DNA of 64,000 nucleotides from Bacteroidota bacterium (lineage in GTDB: Bacteria; Bacteroidota; Bacteroidia; UKL13-3). The notes below the pieces were generated by a model, which saw only the letters and a list, made by a program, of their open reading frames with translations, did not search any database and was not told the DNA's origin. The position numbers were made by a program, and so were the translations under genes. Numbering within the stretch: position 1 is the first letter of the stretch; the number at the start of each line of letters is the position of its first letter. The stretch lies in the NCBI GenBank assembly GCA_027491085.1, contig JAIXWW010000019.1:124001-188000 (forward strand). The letters are read 5' to 3'. Of this stretch, positions 53,451 through 62,748 are shown piece after piece.

Positions 53451-53651
53451 GAGAATTGTGATTTTTGATGTGTGAAATATGAGATGGAAGTTGAGAATAG
53501 AGAAATGAGAGATGAGATGTGTGAGATGAGCTTTGAGAATTGAGAGAGATGAGTGCTGAGAACATGAACCTTGTAATTTTTCTAACCTTGTAACCTTCTA
53601 ATTTTTGTAACCTTCCAATCTCTAAATCTCAAAATCATTAAATAATTAGGT
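53451..53651. repeat. Purine-rich and TTGTAACC-word spacer before folK
   Basis: The first half is a purine-rich run of GAGATGAGA-like words on the + strand. The second half holds three diverged tandem units of the form TTGTAACCTTCTAAT. It does not code for protein and shows no ordinary terminator. The style matches the other word-like spacers in this region. Confidence 0.6.
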
Positions 53652-54131
53652 ATGAACCAAGCTTATATTTTACTAGGAACCAATTTAGGTGATAAAAGGG
53701 CCAATTTACAACAAGCTATCTTGTCAATAAGTGCTAATTTGATTTCCATAATTTCTTACTCTGATATTTACGAAACTGCGGCTTGGGGCAATACCAATCA
53801 AGATAATTTTTACAACCAAGTAATTGAGGTAAATACTGAATTATCGTCTACCGATTTATTAAAAACGCTTTTACTAATAGAAACCAAAATGGGCAGAATA
53901 CGCAATCAGAAATGGGAAGCCAGGATAATTGATTTGGATATTTTGTATTTTAACCATGAAATAATTGATACTGAAAATTTAAAAGTTCCTCATCCTTATC
54001 TACATGTTCGCAGGTTTACTTTAGAACCTTTGGTTCAAATTGCTCCCGAGTTTTTGCATCCTGTTTTTAATAAAACCAATACAGCACTTTTAGAAAATTG
54101 TAGCGATAATAGTGAGGTGAAACTTGTCTAG
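53652..54131 (+). CDS. folK: 2-amino-4-hydroxy-6-hydroxymethyldihydropteridine pyrophosphokinase
   Basis: Transfers pyrophosphate from ATP to the pterin precursor in folate synthesis. A 159-residue protein with AYILLGTNLGDKRANLQQAI, YETAAWGNTNQDNFYNQ, LLIETKMGRIRNQKWEARII and DLDILYFN (metal-binding Asp pair), then VPHPYLHVRRFTLEPL. The short length is normal. It ends 20 bases before the convergent photolyase gene. Other folate genes are not present here. Confidence 0.95.
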   Translation: MNQAYILLGTNLGDKRANLQQAILSISANLISIISYSDIYETAAWGNTNQDNFYNQVIEVNTELSSTDLLKTLLLIETKMGRIRNQKWEARIIDLDILYFNHEIIDTENLKVPHPYLHVRRFTLEPLVQIAPEFLHPVFNKTNTALLENCSDNSEVKLV

Positions 54132-54151
54132 AATAGAATAAATTTATTGAA

Positions 54152-55744
54152 CTACAAGTCCATTTTAACTTGTTCAACAACCTTTTTACTAATCTTTTTT
54201 GTAGCTTTTTTCTTGCGTTTAAATGTTGATTCTCTATCTACTACACCATCGCCAAGTTTAACTTCTACTTCCGAGTTTCGGTGTGATAATTTGTTCAAAA
54301 TTTCATTTACCTCAACCTTTGAAGCCTTTGATTTTTTGAGTGCCCACAAATTATTGCTAGCCATTTTTGTACTGATTTTTAAATCAACTATTGGGGCTGG
54401 ATAATCTTTACCGATTATACAATTTAATGTTTGTTGCTGTTCCAAATTCATCAACCAAGGTTCATGTATAAATTCTGTGGAAACATTATATAACTCAGGA
54501 ATCCATTGTTTAATAAAATCGCCATTTTCATCGTGGTCGTACGATTGTTTAATGGGGTTATAGGTTCTAATTATATGAACGCCCATAGTGGCGGCTTGCA
54601 TTTGAAACTGTGGGTAATGTATGCCAGGTTCAAAATCCAAAAATTGTTGGGCTAAATGATGCACTCCAAAACGCCAATCTTGCCATAAATTATGCGTTAA
54701 AAAACTAACCAACATGGCCCGCATTCTAAAGTTTAAATAACCTGTAGCTATAACCGAACGCATACAAGCATCAATTAGCGGATAACCCGTATTTCCTGTT
54801 TTCCATGCAGTAATAAAAGCCTCATTTTTTTCGGTTCTAATTGAATTGTAAGCTGAGTTTACATTATTAAACTCCATACTACAATCGGTTTCAAATTTTT
54901 GAATAAAATGGCAATGCCAATGCAAACGAGCAATAAAAAAGTTAATAGCTCTTTTATTAGCATTAGGTTTATTTTTAGTGGCCATTACTGCTTGATAAAC
55001 CATGCGCATACTCACATTTCCCCACGCTAAATATGGTGAAAGGCGGCTGCAACTTTTACGTGCCAAAGCCGGTTTTGAAATATGTTTGGCATAATTGATA
55101 TGCCTGGTTTCAACAAAAGACTGCAAATATTGTAAAGCATAACTTTCGCCTCCAGGTTGAAAATTTTTACTATATATTTTTATGGTGTTATCAATATTAT
55201 AAAAATGAAGTTCATGGAGTAATCTTTCATTTGGAATAAGTAAATTGAGGTCAAAACCATATTGTGATGAACTCATGGTTTCAATCCATTTTTTATTCCA
55301 ATCATTTGGACGGTATTTTAAACCTCTAATAATGCCATCTCGTTTACATTCGGTCCAAGTAATATTGTTTTGCTTAAATAAATTTGCCATTTGCTTATCG
55401 CGAGCAAAACTTAAGTTATTGCCAATTTCTTGATGGCTAAATACATATTTTACATCAAACTCATTGCAAAGCAAACTAAAAACTTCACTAGCCTCTTGGT
55501 ATGCAATAAAAATATTGTTTTCCATACCCGAAAATGTTTGAAGTTTTTTATTCATATCAGTTAAACTTTGCCATACAAACTGATGATGACGTAGGCTGCT
55601 ATCGGCATATTGCATTAAAGTAGGTTCAAAAATATAAAGCAAAATAGTTTCTAATCCATTAGCATTGCCCAGTGCTAGTGGTTCATGATCGCTTAAACGT
55701 AAATCACGTTTTAACCAAACTATATTGATTGTTTTTTTGCTCAA
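54152..55744 (-). CDS. Cryptochrome/photolyase family protein with an altered FAD segment
   Basis: A 530-residue flavoprotein of the photolyase/cryptochrome superfamily. The N-terminal photolyase domain begins INIVWLKRDLRLSDHEPLA. The FAD domain has RLSPYLAWGNVS, NTGYPLIDACMRS (residues 318-330), LWQDWRFG (353-360) and YNPIKQSYDHDENGDFIKQW. Where E. coli photolyase has the NNGGWQWAASTG segment, this protein has IHYPQFQMQAATMG (375-388), so both tryptophans are replaced. The C-terminal 30 residues are lysine-rich. The start is TTG at 55744. It is divergent from a small TIGR03643-like gene. Repair versus light signalling is open. Confidence 0.85.
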   Translation of the reverse strand: MSKKTINIVWLKRDLRLSDHEPLALGNANGLETILLYIFEPTLMQYADSSLRHHQFVWQSLTDMNKKLQTFSGMENNIFIAYQEASEVFSLLCNEFDVKYVFSHQEIGNNLSFARDKQMANLFKQNNITWTECKRDGIIRGLKYRPNDWNKKWIETMSSSQYGFDLNLLIPNERLLHELHFYNIDNTIKIYSKNFQPGGESYALQYLQSFVETRHINYAKHISKPALARKSCSRLSPYLAWGNVSMRMVYQAVMATKNKPNANKRAINFFIARLHWHCHFIQKFETDCSMEFNNVNSAYNSIRTEKNEAFITAWKTGNTGYPLIDACMRSVIATGYLNFRMRAMLVSFLTHNLWQDWRFGVHHLAQQFLDFEPGIHYPQFQMQAATMGVHIIRTYNPIKQSYDHDENGDFIKQWIPELYNVSTEFIHEPWLMNLEQQQTLNCIIGKDYPAPIVDLKISTKMASNNLWALKKSKASKVEVNEILNKLSHRNSEVEVKLGDGVVDRESTFKRKKKATKKISKKVVEQVKMDL

Positions 55745-55801
55745 TTTTTTTTGTTTACTATTTTTTAAACAACAACGGCTGTTTTGTGTTTCAATTGAAG
55801 T

Positions 55802-56080
55802 ATGAATAATTTAACAGAAATAGAAATTGATAGAATTATTGAAATGGCTTGGGAAGATAGAACTCCGTTTGATGCCATTAAATTTCAGTTTGGTGTAAGC
55901 GAAGCTGAAGTTATAAAGCTGATGCGTAATCAATTAAAGCCAAGCAGTTGGAGACTTTGGCGTAAAAGGGTTAATCAAGGTGTTTCGCAAAAACACGCTA
56001 AAAAGCGTAATCCTGAAATTGATCGTTTTAAATGCACTTTACAACGACAAATTACAGGCAATAAAATGAGTAAACGCTAA
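55802..56080 (+). CDS. Small basic protein, TIGR03643-like
   Basis: A 92-residue cytoplasmic protein whose pattern matches, from memory, the uncharacterised family TIGR03643: IDRIIEMAWEDRTPFDAIK, FGVSEAEVIKLMRNQLKP, SSWRLWRKRVNQG. The N-terminal half looks like a helix-turn-helix (DAIKFQFGVSEAEVIKLM) and the tail is strongly basic, so nucleic-acid binding is plausible. It is divergent from the photolyase-family gene with only 57 bases between the two starts, so the pair may share regulation. The function is not known. Confidence 0.75.
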   Translation: MNNLTEIEIDRIIEMAWEDRTPFDAIKFQFGVSEAEVIKLMRNQLKPSSWRLWRKRVNQGVSQKHAKKRNPEIDRFKCTLQRQITGNKMSKR

Positions 56081-56082
56081 AA

Positions 56083-56970
56083 TTAATTTTGATTATTTAA
56101 ATTGATGGTTTCATTCATTAACCGAACTTCTTCATCAAGCTGCTGAGCTGAAATACAAAGGGCTTCAATAAGTTTATCCTTAGTTTCTGAGTCGGTTTCT
56201 TCAATTAGCAATGGAATAACAGCAAGTATATTAGCCAATGGTCTTCTAAGTTCATGTGAAGTTTTATAAGCAAATTTTTCTAATTGGTTATTATACCTTT
56301 TTAGTTCAAATTCGTTTTTTTTACGAGCATTAATATCACGCGTAATGCCCATACAACCCACTATTTCATTTTTACCATTGAGCACAGGATTCAAGTTAAT
56401 TTCAGCATAATCAACCTCACTATCAATCTTTCTTTCATCCTCAAAATGAAGTTTTTTTCCTGCTAAAACCTGCTCATAAATAGGTTTCCATTTTTTTATA
56501 TTATTTTCAGGAACATCTTTAAAAAAACTATCACCTAATTGAATATCGGAATTAAATACCCTTTTTCTTAAATCAAAAAATGCTTTATTGGCAGCAGTTA
56601 AAATAAAATTTTTATCAAACGACCAAATAATTTCAAAGGTGCTATCAACTAATGCCTTGAATTGATTACTGTTATTATCAAACTCAGAAAATCGTTTTAC
56701 TCTTGAAGTAATATTGTTGATTATGCAAGTACATTCATTTATTCCACCAAGAAGTCGAAAATTATAGAATTGCTGGCCATTTTCTACATTTCTAAAGCAG
56801 TGGTAGTTATTTTCTTGTAAATACTTACTTATTAAATCGGTAAAAACAGTTGGTAGATTTTGTTCAGATAAATGCTTATTGACTAAAACGCTTAAGTCAC
56901 CTTCAATAAGTTGACTTAAGCATTCAGTAACAATACCTTTTTTGTTTATCTTAAAACACAATTCACTCAT
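56083..56970 (-). CDS. PAS-domain protein with HisKA domain but no ATPase domain
   Basis: A 295-residue soluble sensor-like protein. The N-terminal 1-95 is a degenerate PAS-like region; residues 104-215 are a clear PAS domain (FKALVDSTFEIIWSFDKN, VGCMGITRDINARK). Residues 219-295 form a dimerisation/phosphoacceptor helix pair with the H-box FAYKTSHELRRPLANIL (His239). It then stops: no N, G1, F or G2 boxes follow and no ATPase frame lies downstream before the permease. It could be a phosphotransfer partner, a dominant-negative or redox/light sensor, or a truncated kinase. Confidence 0.8.
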   Translation of the reverse strand: MSELCFKINKKGIVTECLSQLIEGDLSVLVNKHLSEQNLPTVFTDLISKYLQENNYHCFRNVENGQQFYNFRLLGGINECTCIINNITSRVKRFSEFDNNSNQFKALVDSTFEIIWSFDKNFILTAANKAFFDLRKRVFNSDIQLGDSFFKDVPENNIKKWKPIYEQVLAGKKLHFEDERKIDSEVDYAEINLNPVLNGKNEIVGCMGITRDINARKKNEFELKRYNNQLEKFAYKTSHELRRPLANILAVIPLLIEETDSETKDKLIEALCISAQQLDEEVRLMNETINLNNQN

Positions 56971-57004
56971 TGTATGCTTATTAAAATTCAGCTTTGAATT
57001 TTAC

Positions 57005-58489
57005 TTATAAATTTTCATCAATAGCATTGTGTAAATTACTATTACGTCTGCTGTAAAGAAAATAAACTAAAATACCTAAAGTGCCCCAAATCAAAAAAGC
57101 AAACCATGTTTCTTTTCTAACATAGCACATCAAAAACAAATTAAAGGCAACACCTAAAGTACCTACTAAATAAATGGCAGGAGCTTTATATGGCCTTTCT
57201 AGTTCAGGTTTTTTATAACGTAACAACATTACAGCTACACAAACCATAGCAAAAGCTAATAATGTTCCCATGCTACACATTTCACTTACTTTATCAATTG
57301 GAGTAAAAGCTGCAACTACAGAGATAATACCACCTACCAATAAAGTACTTTTATAAGGTGTTTTAAAGTTAGGATGTAAAGATTTAAAAAACTGTGGTAA
57401 TAATCCATCTTTAGCCATACCTAAAAAAATACGAGTTTGACCCAACATCATAACAAGCATAACGGATGTTAACCCAGCAGTTGCTGCAATAGTAATAATA
57501 AATACAGCCCATGTTAAACCTTTTTCGCTAAAGGCAGATGCTACAGGAGCAGCCTTATCAAGTACATCGTATTTAACCATTCCAGTTAAAACCAATGAAA
57601 CTAAAATATAAAGTATGGTACAAATAACTAATGACGCAATGATAGCAAACGGTACGTCCTTTTTAGGATTTACAGCCTCACCAGCTTGTGTAGAAACAGC
57701 ATCAAAACCAATATAAGCAAAGAAAACTATGGTTGCAGCTGTTAGTACACCACCAAAACCAAAATTCATTTTTCCAGTTGCTATTCCATCTGCTCCGATT
57801 TCGGCAACTTCATTAGGAATAAACGGAAACCAATTTTCAACATTGATATAAAAAGCCCCAACTATTATCACAAATAAAACAACAGAAATTTTAACTATTA
57901 CAATGATATTATTTGTACTTGCTGCTTCTTTAATTCCCTTAATTAAAACTGAAGTAACTATCCAAGTAATAATAAAAGCCGGTAAATTAATGGCAAAACT
58001 AGGAACCGAAATTCCTGATTTTAAGCATTTTTCAGTAGCTGTTGCTAAATCATTACAAAGCCATATTGGAAAATCAATATGGAACAAATGCAAAAGTTTC
58101 ACAAAATAACCACTCCAAGCTACTGCCACAGTTGTGGCTCCCATCATATATTCTAAAATTAAGTTCCAACCAATAAACCAAGCGAATAACTCCCCTACTG
58201 TTCCGTAAGCATAACTATAAGCACTTCCCTCCACAGGTAATACAGAAGCAAACTCTGCATAACAAAGAGAAGCAAATAAACAACCTATTCCAGCTATAAC
58301 AAATGATAAAGCCAACGCAGGACCCGCATAATCATGTGCCGCTATTCCAGTTAAAGTAAAAATTCCGCCACCAATGATGGCACCTATTCCCAAAGATGTT
58401 AATCCCCAACGAGTAAGTACACGGTTCAAACCGCTTTTTTTCATTTCTGCCTCAAAGGCGCTAATTGGTTTCTTTCGCCAAACACTCAT
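57005..58489 (-). CDS. Amino-acid permease (APC superfamily, cationic transporter-like)
   Basis: A 494-residue inner-membrane transporter with twelve or more hydrophobic segments. It opens with a polar leader (SVWRKKPISAFEAEMKKSGL) and the first helix GLTSLGIGAIIGGGIFTLTG, with the G-A-I-I-G-G-G-I-F unwound-helix motif of APC transporters. FFAYIGFDAVSTQAGEAVNPKK is the other hallmark. The pattern fits the YfnA/CAT group that takes up amino acids, often cationic ones. It stands alone, upstream of the PAS gene by 34 bases. Confidence 0.9.
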   Translation of the reverse strand: MSVWRKKPISAFEAEMKKSGLNRVLTRWGLTSLGIGAIIGGGIFTLTGIAAHDYAGPALALSFVIAGIGCLFASLCYAEFASVLPVEGSAYSYAYGTVGELFAWFIGWNLILEYMMGATTVAVAWSGYFVKLLHLFHIDFPIWLCNDLATATEKCLKSGISVPSFAINLPAFIITWIVTSVLIKGIKEAASTNNIIVIVKISVVLFVIIVGAFYINVENWFPFIPNEVAEIGADGIATGKMNFGFGGVLTAATIVFFAYIGFDAVSTQAGEAVNPKKDVPFAIIASLVICTILYILVSLVLTGMVKYDVLDKAAPVASAFSEKGLTWAVFIITIAATAGLTSVMLVMMLGQTRIFLGMAKDGLLPQFFKSLHPNFKTPYKSTLLVGGIISVVAAFTPIDKVSEMCSMGTLLAFAMVCVAVMLLRYKKPELERPYKAPAIYLVGTLGVAFNLFLMCYVRKETWFAFLIWGTLGILVYFLYSRRNSNLHNAIDENL

Positions 58490-58687
58490 AAATATTTATA
58501 ATAATTTTATTGGGCAATATAATAAGTTTTTACTGATTGCAAATTATTTTAAACAATATAACAAGGATATCTAGCACTTAAAATTTGAATTAATATCAGT
58601 CTTTTATTGCTAATTGATGGAACACATTCAAAACAAATTAAATTAGATAACAGAAAACAAAGTATTTATCCCGAATAATTCAACATA
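58490..58687. other. Divergent intergenic region
   Basis: Spacer between the amino-acid permease (- strand) and the E1 gene (+ strand). It holds the upstream region of both promoters; no further gene was seen. Confidence 0.4.
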
Positions 58688-58719
58688 TTTGATTAAATTG
58701 TTAAAAAAAGTTACGTTTG
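58688..58719 (+). promoter_or_regulatory. Promoter of the fused 2-oxoacid dehydrogenase E1 gene
   Basis: TTTG at 58688-58691 and TACGTTTG at 58712-58719 with a 20-base spacer match the Bacteroidota consensus. The ATG follows 22 bases after the -7 box. Confidence 0.7.
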
Positions 58720-58741
58720 AGCATTATAAATTTATTGACTC

Positions 58742-61144
58742 ATGAACAGCATGCAAGCCAACCTTTCATTTTCAGATTTTAAAGCAGTAGTTTTAGAAGA
58801 TTATAAAATAGCATTTACAAGTAGAGCAGCAAGTTTGCTTGGAAGAAAAGAAGTTTTAACAGGAAAAGCCAAATTTGGTATTTTTGGTGATGGTAAAGAA
58901 TTGCCTCAAATAGCTATGGCTAAGGCATTTAAAAACGGTGATTTTAGAAGTGGTTATTATCGCGACCAAACTTTTATGATGGCTGCAGGTTTACTTACCG
59001 TTCAAGAATTTTTTGCACAATTATATGCTCATACAGATGCTGATGCTGAACCTGCAAGTGCTGGCCGTATGATGAATGGTCATTACGGAACACGCAGCAT
59101 TGATGCAGAAGGAAATTGGAAAGATTTAAAAAACTTAAAAAATTCATCGAGCGATATTTCTCCAACAGCCGGGCAAATGATTCGCTTAGTTGGCTTAGCA
59201 CAAGCCAGCAAATACTACAGAACCCATGCCAACGAAATTGGCCAAAATAATTTTAGTAACAACGGAAACGAAGTAGCTTGGGGAACAATTGGAAATGCTA
59301 GTAGTAGCGAAGGACACTTTTTTGAAGCCATTAATGCAGGTGGTGTTTTACAAGTGCCTATGGTGGTTTCTGTTTGGGATGATGGTTACGGAATCTCAGT
59401 TCCAGCAAAATACCAAACTACCAAGGAAAATATAAGTGAAATTTTAAAAGGTTTCCAACGTGATTCGGAAAATGCAGGCTATCAAATTTTCAATGTAAAA
59501 GGTTGGGATTATGTAGCATTATGTAGTGCTTACGAGAAATCTGCAAACATTGCAAGGCAAGAACATGTTCCTTGCTTAATACATGTAAACGAATTAACAC
59601 AACCGCAAGGACACAGTACAAGTGGTTCGCACGAACGTTATAAATCGAGAGAGCGTTTGGCTTGGGAAGCTGAATTTGATTGCAACGCACAATTTAAAAA
59701 ATGGATTATTGAAAATGGTTTAGCTTCTGAAGAAGAATTAAGCACCATTGAAAACGAAGCTCAAATTCATGTGAACGTAAGCAAAAAATCTGCATGGGAA
59801 GCTTATTTAAACCCAATAAAAACTGAAATTGCTGAGGCTTCGGAATTATTAACTGATTTAGCCAATGCCTCACAAATTAGTGCTATAAACGATTTAGTTA
59901 CCGAACTAAAAAGTATCAATGATCCAATTAGGAAAGATATTGCTGTAGCAATAAATAAAGCGTTACGCCTTACCTATAAAATCCAAAGTATGGAGCGTGA
60001 ACGTTTGATAAGCTTTAAGAACCTTTATTTAAAAAGCAACGAAGAACGTTATAATTCCTACTTACACAGCCAATCAAAACAAAATGCTTTATTGGTAAAT
60101 GAAGTGCCTGCCGCTTATTCCGATGACTCGAAAGTGGTAGATGGAAGAGAAATTATGGTAGCTTGCTTTGATAATTTACTATCGACCGACCCGCGCGTTT
60201 TGGCTTTTGGTGAAGATGTAGGAAAAATTGGGGATGTGAACCAAGGATTTGCAGGATTGCAAGAAAAACATGGGGAAAGCCGTGTAAGTGATACTGGAAT
60301 TAGAGAATTAACCATTATTGGCCAAGGAATTGGAACCGCTTTACGTGGTTTACGTCCAATAGCTGAAATTCAATATTTAGATTATTTGTTGTATGGTTTA
60401 CAACCTTTAAGTGATGATTTAGCCACTTTACAATACAGAACCAAAGGCGGCCAAAAAGCTCCTTTAATAGTTCGTACACGCGGACACAGATTAGAAGGAA
60501 TTTGGCACTCGGGTTCTCCAATTGGAATGATCATAAATTCATTGAGAGGTATGTATGTGTGTGTTCCTCGTAATATGACTCAAGCTGCAGGTATGTACAA
60601 TACCTTAATGAAAAGCGATGAGCCTGCTTTGGTTATTGAATGTTTGAACGGTTACCGTTTAAAAGAAAAAATGCCAGATAATTTACCTGAATTTACAGTA
60701 GGTTTAGGTAAACCTGAGGTGTTAATTCAAGGTTCAGATGTAACCATAGTAACTTATGGCAGTACAACTCGTGTAGCCGAAGAAGCTATCAAACAATTAG
60801 CTGAAATTGGTATAAGTGTAGAACTAATTGATGTGCAAACTTTATTACCTTTTGATATAAACCACAGTATTGTTGAATCGATTAAGAAAACCAATAAAGT
60901 AATTTTCTTAGATGAAGATGTACCAGGTGGAGCAACAGCTTATATGATGCAACAAGTATTGGAAAATCAAGGTGCTTACCAATATCTTGACTATAAACCA
61001 TTAACTATTTCGGCCAAAGCACACCGCCCTCCTTATGGAACAGATGGGGATTATTGGAGCAAACCAAATGCAGAAGAAATATTTGAAGAAGTTTGTAATA
61101 TGATGAGTGATTACGAACCAGGTTACTTCCCCAAATTTTTATAA
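58742..61144 (+). CDS. 2-oxoacid dehydrogenase E1, fused alpha and beta subunits
   Basis: Thiamine-diphosphate enzyme that decarboxylates a 2-oxoacid and passes the acyl group to the E2 lipoyl domain. The 800 residues comprise an alpha part (about 1-440; TPP site with GNASSSEGHFFEAINAGG at 184-201 and VWDDGYGISVP) and a beta part (about 470-800; VDGREIMVACFDNLLSTDP, FGEDVGKIGDVNQGF, LDEDVPGGATAYMMQQ). This fused form is common in Bacteroidota and is usually called branched-chain or pyruvate dehydrogenase-like; the substrate is not settled by sequence. E2 and E3 are not nearby. Confidence 0.92.
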   Translation: MNSMQANLSFSDFKAVVLEDYKIAFTSRAASLLGRKEVLTGKAKFGIFGDGKELPQIAMAKAFKNGDFRSGYYRDQTFMMAAGLLTVQEFFAQLYAHTDADAEPASAGRMMNGHYGTRSIDAEGNWKDLKNLKNSSSDISPTAGQMIRLVGLAQASKYYRTHANEIGQNNFSNNGNEVAWGTIGNASSSEGHFFEAINAGGVLQVPMVVSVWDDGYGISVPAKYQTTKENISEILKGFQRDSENAGYQIFNVKGWDYVALCSAYEKSANIARQEHVPCLIHVNELTQPQGHSTSGSHERYKSRERLAWEAEFDCNAQFKKWIIENGLASEEELSTIENEAQIHVNVSKKSAWEAYLNPIKTEIAEASELLTDLANASQISAINDLVTELKSINDPIRKDIAVAINKALRLTYKIQSMERERLISFKNLYLKSNEERYNSYLHSQSKQNALLVNEVPAAYSDDSKVVDGREIMVACFDNLLSTDPRVLAFGEDVGKIGDVNQGFAGLQEKHGESRVSDTGIRELTIIGQGIGTALRGLRPIAEIQYLDYLLYGLQPLSDDLATLQYRTKGGQKAPLIVRTRGHRLEGIWHSGSPIGMIINSLRGMYVCVPRNMTQAAGMYNTLMKSDEPALVIECLNGYRLKEKMPDNLPEFTVGLGKPEVLIQGSDVTIVTYGSTTRVAEEAIKQLAEIGISVELIDVQTLLPFDINHSIVESIKKTNKVIFLDEDVPGGATAYMMQQVLENQGAYQYLDYKPLTISAKAHRPPYGTDGDYWSKPNAEEIFEEVCNMMSDYEPGYFPKFL

Positions 61145-61170
61145 TCAATACTTACAGAAAAAATAAATAA

Positions 61171-61863
61171 ATGAAAAAAACAATTTTAGCATTTTGCACA
61201 ATTGCAGCTTTAACATCGTGTAACAACAAAAGTGGCTCAAATGGGAATTTAGATAACTATAAAAAGTTATTTGATAAAAGCATGAATAGTAAGGATTTTA
61301 ATACTGCTATTGTTGCAGCGCAATTAATTCTGACTGAAGATAGTTCATTAACATTATATGGTGATACATTACCAGAACTTTATGCAGCAACAAGTAATAT
61401 TATGGCTTGCGATGATGCAACATCAGCTGCACTAAAACGCAATCCAAAAAGTGAACGATTATTATTATTGAAAGCGCTTTGTGCTGAACAGTTAGGAAAA
61501 GTAGATGAACAAATGAGTTTATACAATCAACTTTATGCCATAAATAAAAAGCCTGAGTATTTGTACAGAATCACTGCCGCTGAATTTGGAACCGGAAATT
61601 TTAAAGCTGTTGAAAACAATTTAAAAGAACTAGATCAGTTAGCTTTAACAACTAAAGACAGTATTGATTTTATGCTAAGTGAAACCGAAAAACAAAAAGT
61701 TCCTTTAAAAGCTGCCTTATTAAATATGCGTGCTATCATGGCAGCGCAAAAGGATAGAGATATGCTAAGTGCAAAAAAATATTTTGAAGCTGCAATTCGC
61801 GAATTCCCTGATTTTATTGTGGCTAAAGAATATTATAAACGTCTAATGACTGGTGGAAAATAG
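61171..61863 (+). CDS. TPR-like lipoprotein
   Basis: A 230-residue lipoprotein (KTILAFCTIAALTSC, Cys17). The mature part is helical with TPR-like pairs (FNTAIVAAQLILTEDSSLT, RLLLLKALCAEQLGKVDEQM, KYFEAAIREFPDFIVAKEYY). It probably serves as a periplasmic or outer-membrane assembly or scaffolding protein; no catalytic motif is visible. It follows the E1 gene by 26 bases and may be read through from it, though the functions look unrelated. Confidence 0.75.
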   Translation: MKKTILAFCTIAALTSCNNKSGSNGNLDNYKKLFDKSMNSKDFNTAIVAAQLILTEDSSLTLYGDTLPELYAATSNIMACDDATSAALKRNPKSERLLLLKALCAEQLGKVDEQMSLYNQLYAINKKPEYLYRITAAEFGTGNFKAVENNLKELDQLALTTKDSIDFMLSETEKQKVPLKAALLNMRAIMAAQKDRDMLSAKKYFEAAIREFPDFIVAKEYYKRLMTGGK

Positions 61864-61944
61864 TCATTAAAAAAAATAAATTTGACTTTAATCATTTAAA
61901 ATGTTTAATTGTAAATGTATTTCTGAATTTAAATTAAAAAACTT

Positions 61945-62730
61945 ATGAAACTCTCTATTTCAAATATTACTGTAACCTGTGGTAACTCTACAAATTTTGA
62001 TTCAATCATTAAATTGAGCGCTTCAATGGCGAATAAATTTAATGCCAAATTGCATTTTTTATTTTATGATCTGCCTGAAGTTGATTTATCATCTCAATTA
62101 ACAGGTATAAGTTTTGAAACAGAATACAGAAACAATGCAAGTCCAAAAGATTTGGCATCAAGACTGAACAATCTTTTGCCTGATTTACTTATATTAAGTA
62201 ACAAAACTAAAGATAGTAATGAGGGCTTATTTTCAGTAAATGATTCTTGCAAGATTATTGAACACGCTGACAAACCCGTTTTAACCATCCCTGGAAATTA
62301 CCATTTTGAGCAGTTTAGCAAAATATTAATTCCAATTGATACAAGTTTTGAAACCCGACAAAAAGGACCTGCAACCATTGTAATGGCTCAAAAATACAAC
62401 GCTTATGTAAATATTTTAGGCGTGAGTACTGATAAAAGCAAAGACAGTGAGGTAACTGTTTCAAATTATTGCAGACAAGTAAGTAACAAGGTAGCTGAAA
62501 ATGGGATTGATAATGAAATTGAAATACGATTAGGAGGCAATATTACAGAACAAACACTTAGTTATGCGAATGAAATTGGTGCAGACTTGGTAGTAATTAT
62601 GACAGAACAAGAAGTCAACTTCAAATCTTTTTTTACAGGCAAATTCTCAGAACAATTTATAAAATTAGCCAATTTCCCTGTGCTTAGTGTTAATACAAAA
62701 GATCTAATAGTAAGTGAAGCTAGATTATAA
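61945..62730 (+). CDS. Tandem universal stress protein
   Basis: A 261-residue cytoplasmic protein of two UspA-like domains (about 1-120 and 125-255). The second domain holds FSKILIPIDTSFETR at its start and ends with ADLVVIMTEQ followed by SEQFIKLANFPVLSVNT, a typical Usp closure. The ATP-binding glycine motif is not clear, so it may be of the non-nucleotide-binding type. It has its own strong terminator. Role inferred: stress or growth-arrest response. Confidence 0.82.
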   Translation: MKLSISNITVTCGNSTNFDSIIKLSASMANKFNAKLHFLFYDLPEVDLSSQLTGISFETEYRNNASPKDLASRLNNLLPDLLILSNKTKDSNEGLFSVNDSCKIIEHADKPVLTIPGNYHFEQFSKILIPIDTSFETRQKGPATIVMAQKYNAYVNILGVSTDKSKDSEVTVSNYCRQVSNKVAENGIDNEIEIRLGGNITEQTLSYANEIGADLVVIMTEQEVNFKSFFTGKFSEQFIKLANFPVLSVNTKDLIVSEARL

Positions 62731-62748
62731 TTGTTAAGTAGTTAAAAT

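Noticed and set aside
58742..61144. Two separate E1 subunit genes
   Set aside because: The frame is continuous over 800 codons with both domains; a fused E1 is normal in this phylum.
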